A stretch of DNA of 39,939 bases, from assembly GCA_900772095.1 (NCBI GenBank), contig CAAGQJ010000018.1, positions 1-39,939 on the forward strand, read 5' to 3'. The translations under genes were made by a program, and so were the position numbers. The notes beneath the pieces are model-generated. The model did not search any database. It was given only the letters and a program-made list of their open reading frames with translations, and was not told where the DNA came from. This DNA comes from Bacilli bacterium (GTDB lineage: Bacteria > Bacillota_I > Bacilli_A > RF39 > UBA660). This document shows, one piece after another, positions 6,175 through 14,345 of this stretch (positions within the stretch are counted from its first letter, which is position 1; every line of letters begins with the position of its first letter).

Positions 6175-9100
6175 ATGAGTTTTTTTGAAAAAATTTTGAA
6201 ATTTAATAATGAAAAAAACATTGGTCTTCTTAATATGACTGATGAATTTTTTGCGTTGTATGTAAAAAAGTTATTTGAATCTAATGACCAGGGTATTTTG
6301 ATAGTTACACCATCACTTTATGAAGCTAATAAAATTTATTCTAGTGTTAACAATTATGTTTCTTCTTTTTTGTTTCAAGATGATGAATTATTTATGAAAA
6401 AGATGGTTAAAAGTAACGAACTTCTTACGGAGAGATTGGATATTTTGAATAATTTAATTATGAATGGTAAGCAAATTGTTATTACGGATACTGCTGGTTA
6501 TTTGAAATATTTGCCTAATAGAGATAATTATGAGAAGCGAACAATTAGATTAAGAGTTGGTGATACTTTATCATATAATGATTTGATTTCAAAGTTGTGT
6601 GATTTAGGTTATACTAGAGAATCTATAGTAACTAAAACGGGTGAAATGGCTGTTCGTGGTTTTGTTATTGATGTTTTTGTAATTAATGATGATAATCCAG
6701 TTAGAATAGAGTTTTTTGGTGATGAAATTGAGTCTATTAGATATTTTGATGGAAATAGTCAAATGTCGTTAGATAGTGTTACTTATAAGGATATTTTGCC
6801 TTTTAATGAAGATTATTCTAATGATGTTTGTAGTATATTATCTTATTTGAAGAATCCTATTGTAATTTTTAAAGATTATGAGCAGATTAAAACTAGTTAT
6901 CTTAATATGTGTAATGAATTTTTTGAATATGGTATTGGTGAGAAAAGTTTTTTTGATTTAGATGAAGTTAAATACAATGATTATTTGTGTTATCTTGATT
7001 TTGATAATGTTTTGACTTCAATTAGGGTTAATAATTATATTGATTATAATTCTAAGAGTATAGATAAATTTGGTGAGAATTTTGATAAAATTAATGATTA
7101 TTTAAAGAAGTGTATTTCTTTAAATAAGACAGTTGTTATTTGTTTATCAACAATAAATGTTAATAAGTTTATTGATATGATAGATGTTAATTATGTATTA
7201 ACTAATGAAAATGAAGTATTGGATAATAAAGTTAATATTATTAATAAGAGTATTGGTAGTGGTTTTACTGTTGATAATTATGTTATTTTATCTGAATATG
7301 AGTTATTTAATAGAAAAGCTATTACTAAACTTAAAAGGTCTAGTTTTAGGTATTCTACTCGTATTAAGGATTTAAATAAACTTGAGATTGGTGATTATGT
7401 TGTTCATATTACTTATGGTATAGGTATTTATAATGGACTTAAGACGCTTAGTAAAGGTGGCGTGTTAGGTGACTATTTGGAAATATTGTATGATAAAGGG
7501 GATAAGCTTTATATACCTGCTTCTAAACTTTCGTTGATTTCTAAATATTCTGGAAAGGATGGCTATGTTCCAAAAATTAATGCTTTAAATTCTTCATCTT
7601 GGGAAAAGACAAAGGCTAAGGTTAGGGAGAAAATTAAGTATGAGGCTTATAGGTTATTAAGGGTTCAGGCTGAAAGAAAATTAAAGAAGGGTTTTGCTTT
7701 TAGTAAAGACGATGAAAATCAAGTTTTGTTTGAGAGTAAGTTTATGTATGAGGAAACTGTTGATCAATTGAGAGCAAGTGAAGAAATAAAAAAGGACATG
7801 GAAAGTGAGACTCCTATGGATAGAATATTATGTGGTGATGTTGGGTATGGTAAGACTGAAATTGCTTTTAGGGCAGCTTTTAAAGCAATAAATGATGGTA
7901 AGCAGGTTTTATATTTGTGTCCAACGACGTTACTTTCTAAGCAACAGTATGAAAGTGCACTTGAGAGATTTAAGGATTTTCCTGTTAATATTGGTTTACT
8001 TAATCGTTTTACTACTACTCGTGAAGTTAATAATATATTGAAAAAATTGGAAACTGGGCAAATTGATATGGTTTTTGGCACTCATCGTTTGCTTAGTAAT
8101 GATGTTAAGCCTTTGAAGTTAGGTCTTTTGATAATTGATGAGGAACAAAGATTTGGAGTAGCGCATAAGGAAAAAATTAAGGAGTTTAAGGCAAATATTG
8201 ATGTTCTTACTTTAACTGCTACTCCGATACCTCGTACACTTCAAATGGCTATGCTTGGAATTAAGAGTTTATCACTTATTGAAACTCCTCCAAAGAATAG
8301 AAAGCCTATTCAAACTTATGTTGCACCGACTGATAATAATGTTGTTAGAAGTATAATATATAAAGAATTATCTCGTAATGGGCAAGTTTTTATCTTATAT
8401 AATAGGGTTTCCGATATTGAAAGTAAAACTCGTTTAATTAAGAGATTAGTTCCGGATGCGGAAGTTACATATGCTCATGGACAGATGTCTAAGGAAGAAC
8501 TTGAAAATAGGATGAATGATTTTATTAATGGTGTTTATAATGTTCTTGTTTGTACAACTATTATAGAAACTGGAGTTGATATACCTAATGTTAATAGTTT
8601 AATTATATTTGATGCTGATCGTTTTGGGCTTGCTCAACTTTATCAAATTAGAGGTAGAGTTGGTAGGAGCGAAAGAACTGCATATGCTTATTTGATGTAT
8701 GAAAAGAATAAGGCTTTGTCTTCTAATTCTGTTAAACGTTTGAAGGTTATAAAAGAATTTACTGAATTAGGAAGTGGTTTTTCAATAGCGGCTCGTGATT
8801 TGTCTATAAGAGGTTCTGGGGATATTCTTGGAAGTGAACAGGCTGGTTTTATAGATACTGTTGGTATAGATTTATATATGAAAATGCTTGAGAGTGAAAT
8901 TAAGAAATTACAGGGCTTAGAGGTAGAAGAGGAAGTTTACGATGGTAATAATGTGGATGTTAATGTTAACAATCATATAAAAGATGAATATGTTAAGGAA
9001 GATGAGATTAAGATTGAAATTCATAAATTAGTAAATACTATTGATTCTTTTTCTAAACTTGAAGAAGTTAAAAGTGTTTTGGAAGATAGATTTGGTTCTA

Positions 9101-9384
9101 TTGATGATGATATGTTTGTTTATTTAAATCAAGAATTATTTGAAAAATTATCAAAGAAACAAGGTGTTTCTAAAGTTATTGACAATAATATATATATGGA
9201 GATACTTTTTAGTAAGGAGAAATCTGATAAAATTTTATATGAGGATTTATTTAGTGATTCTGTTAAAATTTGTAGTTATTTTGATTTTTCTTATAAGAAT
9301 AAGCAATTAAGTATAAAGCTTATAAAAAGTAAAGTTAAAGAACATCCTATTGTTTATTTTAATAGATTATTTGAAAAGATGTGA
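6175..9384 (+). CDS. mfd: Transcription-repair coupling factor Mfd
   Basis: Mfd removes RNA polymerase stalled at lesions and recruits UvrA. The 1069-residue product has a UvrB-like N-terminal part, an RNAP-interacting CarD-like domain (LEIGDYVVHITYGIGIYNG), an SF2 translocase with Walker A GDVGYGKT at 554-561, DEEQ at 655-658 and ATPIPRTL, and a C-terminal TRCF domain. The RG(R)VGRSERTAYAYL and GSGDILGSEQAG motifs are intact. It is about 100 residues shorter than B. subtilis Mfd. The start is ATG 6175 with AGGTGA upstream. A terminator folds over its stop codon. Confidence 0.97.
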   Translation: MSFFEKILKFNNEKNIGLLNMTDEFFALYVKKLFESNDQGILIVTPSLYEANKIYSSVNNYVSSFLFQDDELFMKKMVKSNELLTERLDILNNLIMNGKQIVITDTAGYLKYLPNRDNYEKRTIRLRVGDTLSYNDLISKLCDLGYTRESIVTKTGEMAVRGFVIDVFVINDDNPVRIEFFGDEIESIRYFDGNSQMSLDSVTYKDILPFNEDYSNDVCSILSYLKNPIVIFKDYEQIKTSYLNMCNEFFEYGIGEKSFFDLDEVKYNDYLCYLDFDNVLTSIRVNNYIDYNSKSIDKFGENFDKINDYLKKCISLNKTVVICLSTINVNKFIDMIDVNYVLTNENEVLDNKVNIINKSIGSGFTVDNYVILSEYELFNRKAITKLKRSSFRYSTRIKDLNKLEIGDYVVHITYGIGIYNGLKTLSKGGVLGDYLEILYDKGDKLYIPASKLSLISKYSGKDGYVPKINALNSSSWEKTKAKVREKIKYEAYRLLRVQAERKLKKGFAFSKDDENQVLFESKFMYEETVDQLRASEEIKKDMESETPMDRILCGDVGYGKTEIAFRAAFKAINDGKQVLYLCPTTLLSKQQYESALERFKDFPVNIGLLNRFTTTREVNNILKKLETGQIDMVFGTHRLLSNDVKPLKLGLLIIDEEQRFGVAHKEKIKEFKANIDVLTLTATPIPRTLQMAMLGIKSLSLIETPPKNRKPIQTYVAPTDNNVVRSIIYKELSRNGQVFILYNRVSDIESKTRLIKRLVPDAEVTYAHGQMSKEELENRMNDFINGVYNVLVCTTIIETGVDIPNVNSLIIFDADRFGLAQLYQIRGRVGRSERTAYAYLMYEKNKALSSNSVKRLKVIKEFTELGSGFSIAARDLSIRGSGDILGSEQAGFIDTVGIDLYMKMLESEIKKLQGLEVEEEVYDGNNVDVNVNNHIKDEYVKEDEIKIEIHKLVNTIDSFSKLEEVKSVLEDRFGSIDDDMFVYLNQELFEKLSKKQGVSKVIDNNIYMEILFSKEKSDKILYEDLFSDSVKICSYFDFSYKNKQLSIKLIKSKVKEHPIVYFNRLFEKM

Positions 9385-9399
9385 TGAATGTCTTTTTTT
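9374..9399 (+). terminator. Intrinsic terminator of the ybaB-mfd operon
   Basis: AAAAGATGT (9374-9382) pairs with ATGTCTTTT (9388-9396) through nine pairs including two G-U wobbles, with a 5-nt loop and a T tail. The mfd stop codon is within it. Confidence 0.6.
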
Positions 9400-9439
9400 G
9401 TTGGAAAAAAAGTTTTATTAACCAATTGTTTCTTTTTTT

Positions 9440-9454
9440 TGGTAAAATTTACCA
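9440..9454. promoter_or_regulatory. Palindrome upstream of spoVT
   Basis: TGGTAAAATTTACCA is a perfect 7-bp inverted repeat with one central base, in the 184-bp gap before spoVT and directly after a T8 run. It could be an operator for spoVT expression or part of a hairpin. There is no direct evidence for either. Confidence 0.4.
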
Positions 9455-9568
9455 GTAAAAATTTATATATAAAAATATTATAATAGATATGATAATAAAA
9501 CTAATATTGAAATATAGTATAAAAACAAAAATTGAAGGGAAAATAATTATAGCAAAGGAGAAGAATAT

Positions 9569-10099
9569 ATGAAAAGTACAGGCGTTGTTAGAAGAATAGA
9601 TGATTTAGGTAGAGTTGTTATTCCAAAAGAGATAAGAAAGACTTTGCGTATTAGAGATGGTGAGAGTGTGGAAATTTTTTTGGATAGCGATAATATTGTT
9701 TTGAAAAAGTATTCTCCATTTTCAAATTTAGATAGTTTTTATCGTGCTTATGTTGATTCTGTGTATCCAGCGATTAATGGAAATATTATGATTATTGATA
9801 GAGATAAGTTTGTTGCTATTGCTGGTGAATTAAAAAAAGAATATTTAAATGAGACTATTTCTTCATATTTGGATGAAATTATTCAAAGTAGAAATGTATT
9901 AACTTGTTATGATTTTGAAGAGATAAATTTAACTTCTAATAAAAAAGAAATTGCTAGTTATGTAATTGCTCCGATTATAGTGGGTGGAGATGCTGTTGGT
10001 GCTGTGATTATTTTGTCTAAAGATAAGAGAGTTGATGATTTTGTGGAAAAAACTGTGACTATAGCTGCTAAATTTTTAGGAAAATATATTGAAGAATAG
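9569..10099 (+). CDS. spoVT: Stage V sporulation transcription factor SpoVT
   Basis: SpoVT is an AbrB-family regulator active in the forespore under sigma-G in B. subtilis, controlling late forespore genes and germination properties. The 176-residue product begins MKSTGVVRRIDDLGRVVIPK, nearly identical to the Bacillus swapped-hairpin AbrB domain (residues 1-50), and has a GAF-like C-terminal domain (SYVIAPIIVGGDAVGAVIIL). Length matches the family (about 178). It follows mfd, as in B. subtilis. The start ATG 9569 has AAGGAG upstream. Paralogous AbrB regulators are shorter and lack the GAF-like part, so the assignment is firm. Confidence 0.95.
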   Translation: MKSTGVVRRIDDLGRVVIPKEIRKTLRIRDGESVEIFLDSDNIVLKKYSPFSNLDSFYRAYVDSVYPAINGNIMIIDRDKFVAIAGELKKEYLNETISSYLDEIIQSRNVLTCYDFEEINLTSNKKEIASYVIAPIIVGGDAVGAVIILSKDKRVDDFVEKTVTIAAKFLGKYIEE

Positions 10100-10129
10100 T
10101 AAAAATTATGTTATGATTGTTACATATTT

Positions 10130-10320
10130 AAATGCGATGAAGGAAAAGGTAAATATTTTGTATTTGTAGAGAGCTTATAATTGGTGAAATTAAGTAATAC
10201 TGATATTTATTATGGCTTCTGGAGCAGATATATGTTCGCTTAACGGCGTTATAGTTTTGAGTAAAAATAAGGTGGTACCGCGAAGATATTTCGTCCTTAG
10301 GAACATCTTTTTTTTATTTT
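10130..10320 (+). promoter_or_regulatory. T-box leader controlling metG
   Basis: The leader carries AGAGAGC (Stem I motif, about 10167), a GGTGAAA-type bulge (10181-10187) and the T-box sequence GGTGGTACCGCG at 10271-10282. This is followed by a terminator whose arms are AAGATATTTCGTCC (10283-10296) and GGAACATCTT (10300-10309), then a T run. Since metG follows, the specifier should be ATG. The candidate at 10212-10214, in TTATTATGGC, fits its expected place on the 3' side of Stem I. A second ATG at 10232 is less likely. Uncharged tRNA-Met would favour antitermination. Confidence 0.88.
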
Positions 10321-10336
10321 AGGAAAGGGTGATTAG

Positions 10337-11854
10337 ATGAATAAAAAGTTTTATATAACAACTCCAATTTATTATCCTTCTGATTATTTTCATATTGGAC
10401 ATTGTTATACAACGATTATTGCTGATACAATAGCAAGGTATAAAAGATTAAAGGGATATGATGTTTTTTTTCAAACTGGGACTGATGAACATGGACAAAA
10501 AATAGAAAAAAAGGCTTTAGAGGCTGGTGTAACTCCAAAAGAGTATGTGGATAAGATAGTGGATAATGCAAAGGATTTATGGAAGTGTTTGGGTATTACT
10601 TATGATAATTTTATAAGAACTACTGATCCTCTTCATATGGAAATTGTTCAGAAAATATTTAAGAAATTATATGATCAGGGTGATATTTATAAGGGTGTTT
10701 ATGAAGGATTATATTGTACTCCATGTGAATCTTTTTGGACTGAGACACAGCTTGATAGTGATGGAAAATGTCCTGATTGTCATAGAGAAGTTCACAAAGT
10801 TTCTGAGGAGGCATATTTTTTTAGATTATCTAAGTATCAAGATAGGTTGGTAGAATTTATTAATTCTCATCCTGATTTTATTCAACCAGTATCTCGCAAG
10901 AATGAAATGCTTAATAATTTTATAAAACCTGGTTTACAAGATTTATGTGTTTCTAGAACTTCATTTACTTGGGGTATTCCTGTTAGTTTTGATACAAAGC
11001 ATGTAATTTATGTTTGGATAGATGCACTTAGTAACTATATTACTTCTTTGGGTTATTTATCTGATGATGATTATATGTTTAAAAAGTATTGGCCTTGTGA
11101 TTTACATATTGTGGGAAAAGAAATAGTTCGTTTTCATACAATTATTTGGCCTATTATGTTAATGGCTCTGGGAATTGAATTACCTAAGAAGGTTTTTGGA
11201 CATGGATGGTTAATTGTAGATGGTGGTAAAATCTCTAAGAGTTTGGGTAATTATAAAGACCCTCGTTTGTATATTGAGGAATATGGCGTAGATGCGGTTA
11301 GGTATTTTGCTTTAAGAGAGGTACCATTTGGTAGTGATGGTAATTTTTCAGAAGATGCTTTAATAAATAGAATTAACTCTGATTTAGCTAATGTTCTTGG
11401 TAATTTAGTTAATAGAACTATAACAATGGCTAATAAGTATTTTGGTGGAAAAGTAACTAATAAAGGTGTTAGTGGAGAATTTGATGATAATTTGGTGAGT
11501 TTTAAAAATAATTTAGTTGGTAAATTTGATGAAAGAATGGAAAAATTAGAGGTTAATTTAGCACTTGAAGAGATATTTACTTTGCTTAGAATGTCTAATA
11601 AGTATATTGATGATACTACTCCATGGATTTTATTTAAAGATGAGAATAATCATGATAGACTTGAAACTGTAATATATAATTTACTTGATTGTATTAGAAT
11701 TTGTGCTATATTATTACAACCATTTATTCCTTCTATTTCTTCTAATATGTTAAAACAATTAAATGTTAAAGATAATTCTTTTGATGATATTTATAATGAG
11801 GTTACATATGAAGTTGGTGTGCCAGAGGTTTTATTTAAAAGAATTGATAAATAG
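10337..11854 (+). CDS. metG: Methionyl-tRNA synthetase
   Basis: This class I synthetase charges tRNA-Met. The 505-residue product has HIGH at residues 19-22, a zinc-knuckle insertion with CTPC and CPDC, the WIDAL motif and KISKS near residue 298. It ends soon after the anticodon-binding helices and lacks the C-terminal Trbp111-like tRNA-binding domain of B. subtilis MetS (664 residues). The start at ATG 10337 has AAAGGGTGAT upstream. Expression is controlled by the T-box leader. Confidence 0.96.
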   Translation: MNKKFYITTPIYYPSDYFHIGHCYTTIIADTIARYKRLKGYDVFFQTGTDEHGQKIEKKALEAGVTPKEYVDKIVDNAKDLWKCLGITYDNFIRTTDPLHMEIVQKIFKKLYDQGDIYKGVYEGLYCTPCESFWTETQLDSDGKCPDCHREVHKVSEEAYFFRLSKYQDRLVEFINSHPDFIQPVSRKNEMLNNFIKPGLQDLCVSRTSFTWGIPVSFDTKHVIYVWIDALSNYITSLGYLSDDDYMFKKYWPCDLHIVGKEIVRFHTIIWPIMLMALGIELPKKVFGHGWLIVDGGKISKSLGNYKDPRLYIEEYGVDAVRYFALREVPFGSDGNFSEDALINRINSDLANVLGNLVNRTITMANKYFGGKVTNKGVSGEFDDNLVSFKNNLVGKFDERMEKLEVNLALEEIFTLLRMSNKYIDDTTPWILFKDENNHDRLETVIYNLLDCIRICAILLQPFIPSISSNMLKQLNVKDNSFDDIYNEVTYEVGVPEVLFKRIDK

Positions 11855-11960
11855 TGTAAAAAAGGTGTAAATTAGATTATTTATGTCTTTTTTTTGTTTA
11901 TTTTTTTTGTATATGTTTTATAATTAGTTTGTAGTACTAAAAAAATAAAGGAGAATCTAT

Positions 11961-12110
11961 ATGCTTTCAAGATTAAAAATGAAAGAAGTTCTGGTAATTA
12001 TTTTTGTAGTATTTATGATTGAACTTATTATATCTGGTCCTACTATTATAGATATAGTATATTTGGTCATTATGTTTGCGTATTATATAAGTTTTAAGTT
12101 TTCGAAATGA
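11961..12110 (+). CDS. 49-residue predicted membrane peptide, unknown
   Basis: In the 307-bp gap between metG and tatD an ATG at 11961, with AAGGAGA at 11948-11954, opens a 49-codon frame ending TGA at 12108. A TATAAT at 11919-11924 could be its -10. The peptide starts MLSRLKMKEVLVIIFVVFMI and has two hydrophobic stretches with a short ISGPTIID turn, and a basic end FKFSK. This suggests a two-pass membrane peptide. I do not recognise the family. The good ribosome site and promoter argue that it is real. Confidence 0.55.
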   Translation: MLSRLKMKEVLVIIFVVFMIELIISGPTIIDIVYLVIMFAYYISFKFSK

Positions 12111-12138
12111 TACCCTAGTGTATCTTTTTGTTTTGGTA

Positions 12139-12144
12139 TATAAT
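12139..12144 (+). promoter_or_regulatory. tatD -10 element
   Basis: TATAAT at 12139-12144 lies 18 bp before the tatD start and is followed by AGGAGG at 12150-12155. The -35 is unclear. Confidence 0.4.
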
Positions 12145-12161
12145 ATTAGAGGAGGTATATT

Positions 12162-12914
12162 ATGTTAGTAGATACACATTTACATTTACTTGAAAGTGAT
12201 TTTGATGATATAGATAAGGTAATAAGAGATGCTTATGATGCCCAGGTTAAGTGTTTAATACTTGGGGGATGTGATAAGGAAAGTAATAGTTATAATATAG
12301 AATTATCTAATAAATATAATAATGTATATTCTACACTTGGCTTTCATCCTGAATTTGCAGATGTTATTACTTCGAATGATTTAGAAGATTTAAAAAAAGA
12401 TATTATAAGTAATGATAAAGTAATTGGTATTGGTGAGATTGGTCTTGATTATCATTATGGAAAGGAAAATAAGAAGGCACAGATTGTTCTTTTTGAAAAA
12501 CAACTTGAAATGGCAGAGGAACTTAATATGCCTGTTGTTATACATACTAGGGATGCGATGAGTGATACTTATGATATTTTAAAGAAATATAATGTTAAGG
12601 GGATTATACATTGTTATTCTGGTAGTTTGGAGATGGCGTTAAAGTTTATTAAACTTGGTTTTTGTTTAGGCATAGGAGGAGTTTTAACATTTAATAACAG
12701 TAATTTAAGGGAAGTTGTTAAAGGTATTTCTTTAGATAATATAGTTTTTGAAACAGATAGTCCTTATTTATCTCCGATAAGAGGAGAGAAGAATGAACCA
12801 AAGAATGTTAAATTAATTGCAGATTGTTTATGTTCTATAAAAAATGTTTCTTTTGATGTTGTTATGAGTGTTACTACTTCTAATGTTAGAAGAATATTTG
12901 ACTTAGATATATAA
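12162..12914 (+). CDS. tatD: TatD-family metal-dependent hydrolase/DNase
   Basis: The product is a 250-residue TIM-barrel hydrolase with the metal-binding motifs in order: DTHLHL (residues 4-9), GEIGLDYH, VIHTRDA, HCYSG and ETDSPYL. Family members show 3'-5' exonuclease activity, but the in vivo substrate is uncertain. It lies after metG, where B. subtilis has yabD in the same order. The start ATG 12162 has AGGAGG upstream. Confidence 0.94.
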   Translation: MLVDTHLHLLESDFDDIDKVIRDAYDAQVKCLILGGCDKESNSYNIELSNKYNNVYSTLGFHPEFADVITSNDLEDLKKDIISNDKVIGIGEIGLDYHYGKENKKAQIVLFEKQLEMAEELNMPVVIHTRDAMSDTYDILKKYNVKGIIHCYSGSLEMALKFIKLGFCLGIGGVLTFNNSNLREVVKGISLDNIVFETDSPYLSPIRGEKNEPKNVKLIADCLCSIKNVSFDVVMSVTTSNVRRIFDLDI

Positions 12915-12942
12915 ATTTGATAAAATTAATGTGTGAGGTTAT

Positions 12943-13560
12943 ATGAAAAATAAAAATAAATATAAACATAAGTTTTTTAATTGTAAATTGTTTTCTGTTT
13001 TTTTATATATATTTGGGATGTTTTTTATTTTATTAGGAGTTTCTTCATTTATTGTTTTGAGGTATGATAATGAAAGTGTTGTATCATATAATAATAATTT
13101 AGAGAAGAGTGTTGATGAAAAAGATTTATTAGAAAGTTATGAAAAACTTAATAGTAAGGTTTTATCTCCTGTTTTATATGAAACTATGGCTAGTGCTGTT
13201 AGTAATTCTAAGTATTTTCCTACTAGTTTTTATGGAAAACTTACTCATTATGGGCCTGATTGTGCTGGATGTGGTGGTCATTTGGGTTGTAATGGTCAGG
13301 ATGCTAGAAATGGTAATATTTATTATGAGGATAAGGAATATGGTACAGTTAGGATAGTTGCTTCTTCTCAGATATTACCATGTGGGTCAATAATAAGAAT
13401 TAATGTTGATGCGTATGATCCAAATGGAATGTATGCGATAGTACTTGATAGAGGTGTGGGGCAGGGAGTTATTGATTTGCTTAAAACTCATGAGAAAGCA
13501 AAAGCGCCTTCTAGAACTGTAAATAAAGTAAAATTTGACATTGTTCGATATGGATATTAA
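12943..13560 (+). CDS. Membrane-anchored 3D-domain protein (YabE-position)
   Basis: The 205-residue product has a basic N-terminus, one transmembrane segment (about 15-40) and an extracellular 3D domain. The domain reads THYGPDCAGCGGHLGC (Cys107, Cys110 and Cys115), VASSQILPCGS and VLDRGVGQGVIDLL, with the aspartates expected of this double-psi barrel fold. Such domains act as lytic transglycosylase-like enzymes on peptidoglycan. The position after tatD matches B. subtilis yabE, but the DUF348 and G5 domains of YabE are absent, so it is a minimal version. A terminator follows directly. Confidence 0.82.
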   Translation: MKNKNKYKHKFFNCKLFSVFLYIFGMFFILLGVSSFIVLRYDNESVVSYNNNLEKSVDEKDLLESYEKLNSKVLSPVLYETMASAVSNSKYFPTSFYGKLTHYGPDCAGCGGHLGCNGQDARNGNIYYEDKEYGTVRIVASSQILPCGSIIRINVDAYDPNGMYAIVLDRGVGQGVIDLLKTHEKAKAPSRTVNKVKFDIVRYGY

Positions 13561-13588
13561 AGGCAAAATTAAATTTTTGCTTTTTTTT
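13559..13588 (+). terminator. Intrinsic terminator after the 3D-domain gene
   Basis: GCAAAA (13563-13568) pairs with TTTTGC (13575-13580), with further A-T pairs outside the stem and a T8 run. Confidence 0.65.
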
Positions 13589-13620
13589 GCGTAAAAAAGA
13601 ATTTTTTTTGATTTATGCTC

Positions 13621-13659
13621 TTGATTTTTTTGTAAATATTTTGTACTATTGATATAGTA
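13621..13659 (+). promoter_or_regulatory. Promoter of the TasA/SipW cassette with overlapping inverted repeat
   Basis: TTGATT (13621-13626) and TACTAT (13644-13649) are spaced 17 bp. The -10 forms the left half of a perfect inverted repeat, TACTAT-TGAT-ATAGTA (13644-13659), which would cover the start site and could be a repressor operator. AAGGAGG follows before the first ATG. Confidence 0.65.
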
Positions 13660-13675
13660 AAGGAGGATATAAAAG

Positions 13676-14317
13676 ATGGAACAAAATAATTCAAAGAAAG
13701 TTTTATTGTCTGTGTTAGGAGTTGCAATTTTAATAGTTGCAGTAGTTGGAATTTCTTTTGCTGCTTTAAACTATGATAAAGTTGGCGGTACTAACTCAAT
13801 AACAACTGGTACTGTTTCAATGAGTTTTTCTGAAGTTACTAAAGGTATTCTTTTAGAAGATGCATTACCTATTAGCGATACTAAAGGTAAAGAATTAAGT
13901 GCTGATGGTCAATTTTTTGATTTTTCTGTTAGTACAACAACAGATGGTGCTTTAGATGTTGATTATGAAATCAATGTAACACCTGCTACTATCGCTGATA
14001 CTACAACAACTGGTAAACTTGCTGATAGTCAAGTTAAAGTTTATCTAGAAAAGAAAAACGCTGAGGGTGATTATGAACAACTTGTTGCGCCTGTTAAAGC
14101 TGATACTTTAGCTGCTTCAACTGTAAGAACTGGTTCACAAGTTTTACAAACAGTTACTTCTAAACATACTGGTGCTGGTACTATAACAGATGAATATAGA
14201 CTTAGAATTTGGGTTGCTGAAGATGTTAATGTTGAGTCTATTAATAATAAAAAATACGAATATCGTATAACTGTTAACGTAGACGGAAAAGCTACACCAA
14301 TAGATGTTACACCATAA
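13676..14317 (+). CDS. TasA/camelysin-like secreted matrix protein
   Basis: The 213-residue product has a SipW-type signal peptide: KK, the hydrophobic stretch VLLSVLGVAILIVAVVGISFA, and likely cleavage after Ala29 (SFA/AL). This is followed by the family pattern GGTNSITTGTVSMSF seen after the cleavage site in TasA and camelysin. The mature part is a Thr/Val-rich beta protein with no cysteine, and ends with the YRLRIWV strand shared by its neighbours. In Bacillus, TasA forms extracellular biofilm fibres. First gene of the cassette with its own promoter. The family assignment is by pattern, and fibre formation is inferred. Confidence 0.8.
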   Translation: MEQNNSKKVLLSVLGVAILIVAVVGISFAALNYDKVGGTNSITTGTVSMSFSEVTKGILLEDALPISDTKGKELSADGQFFDFSVSTTTDGALDVDYEINVTPATIADTTTTGKLADSQVKVYLEKKNAEGDYEQLVAPVKADTLAASTVRTGSQVLQTVTSKHTGAGTITDEYRLRIWVAEDVNVESINNKKYEYRITVNVDGKATPIDVTP

Positions 14318-14345
14318 TATTTAAATATTTAGAAAGGAGATAATT

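Noticed and set aside
12943..13560. Call of full YabE or resuscitation-promoting factor
   Set aside because: Only the 3D domain is present; the DUF348 and G5 domains are absent, so the specific name was not used.
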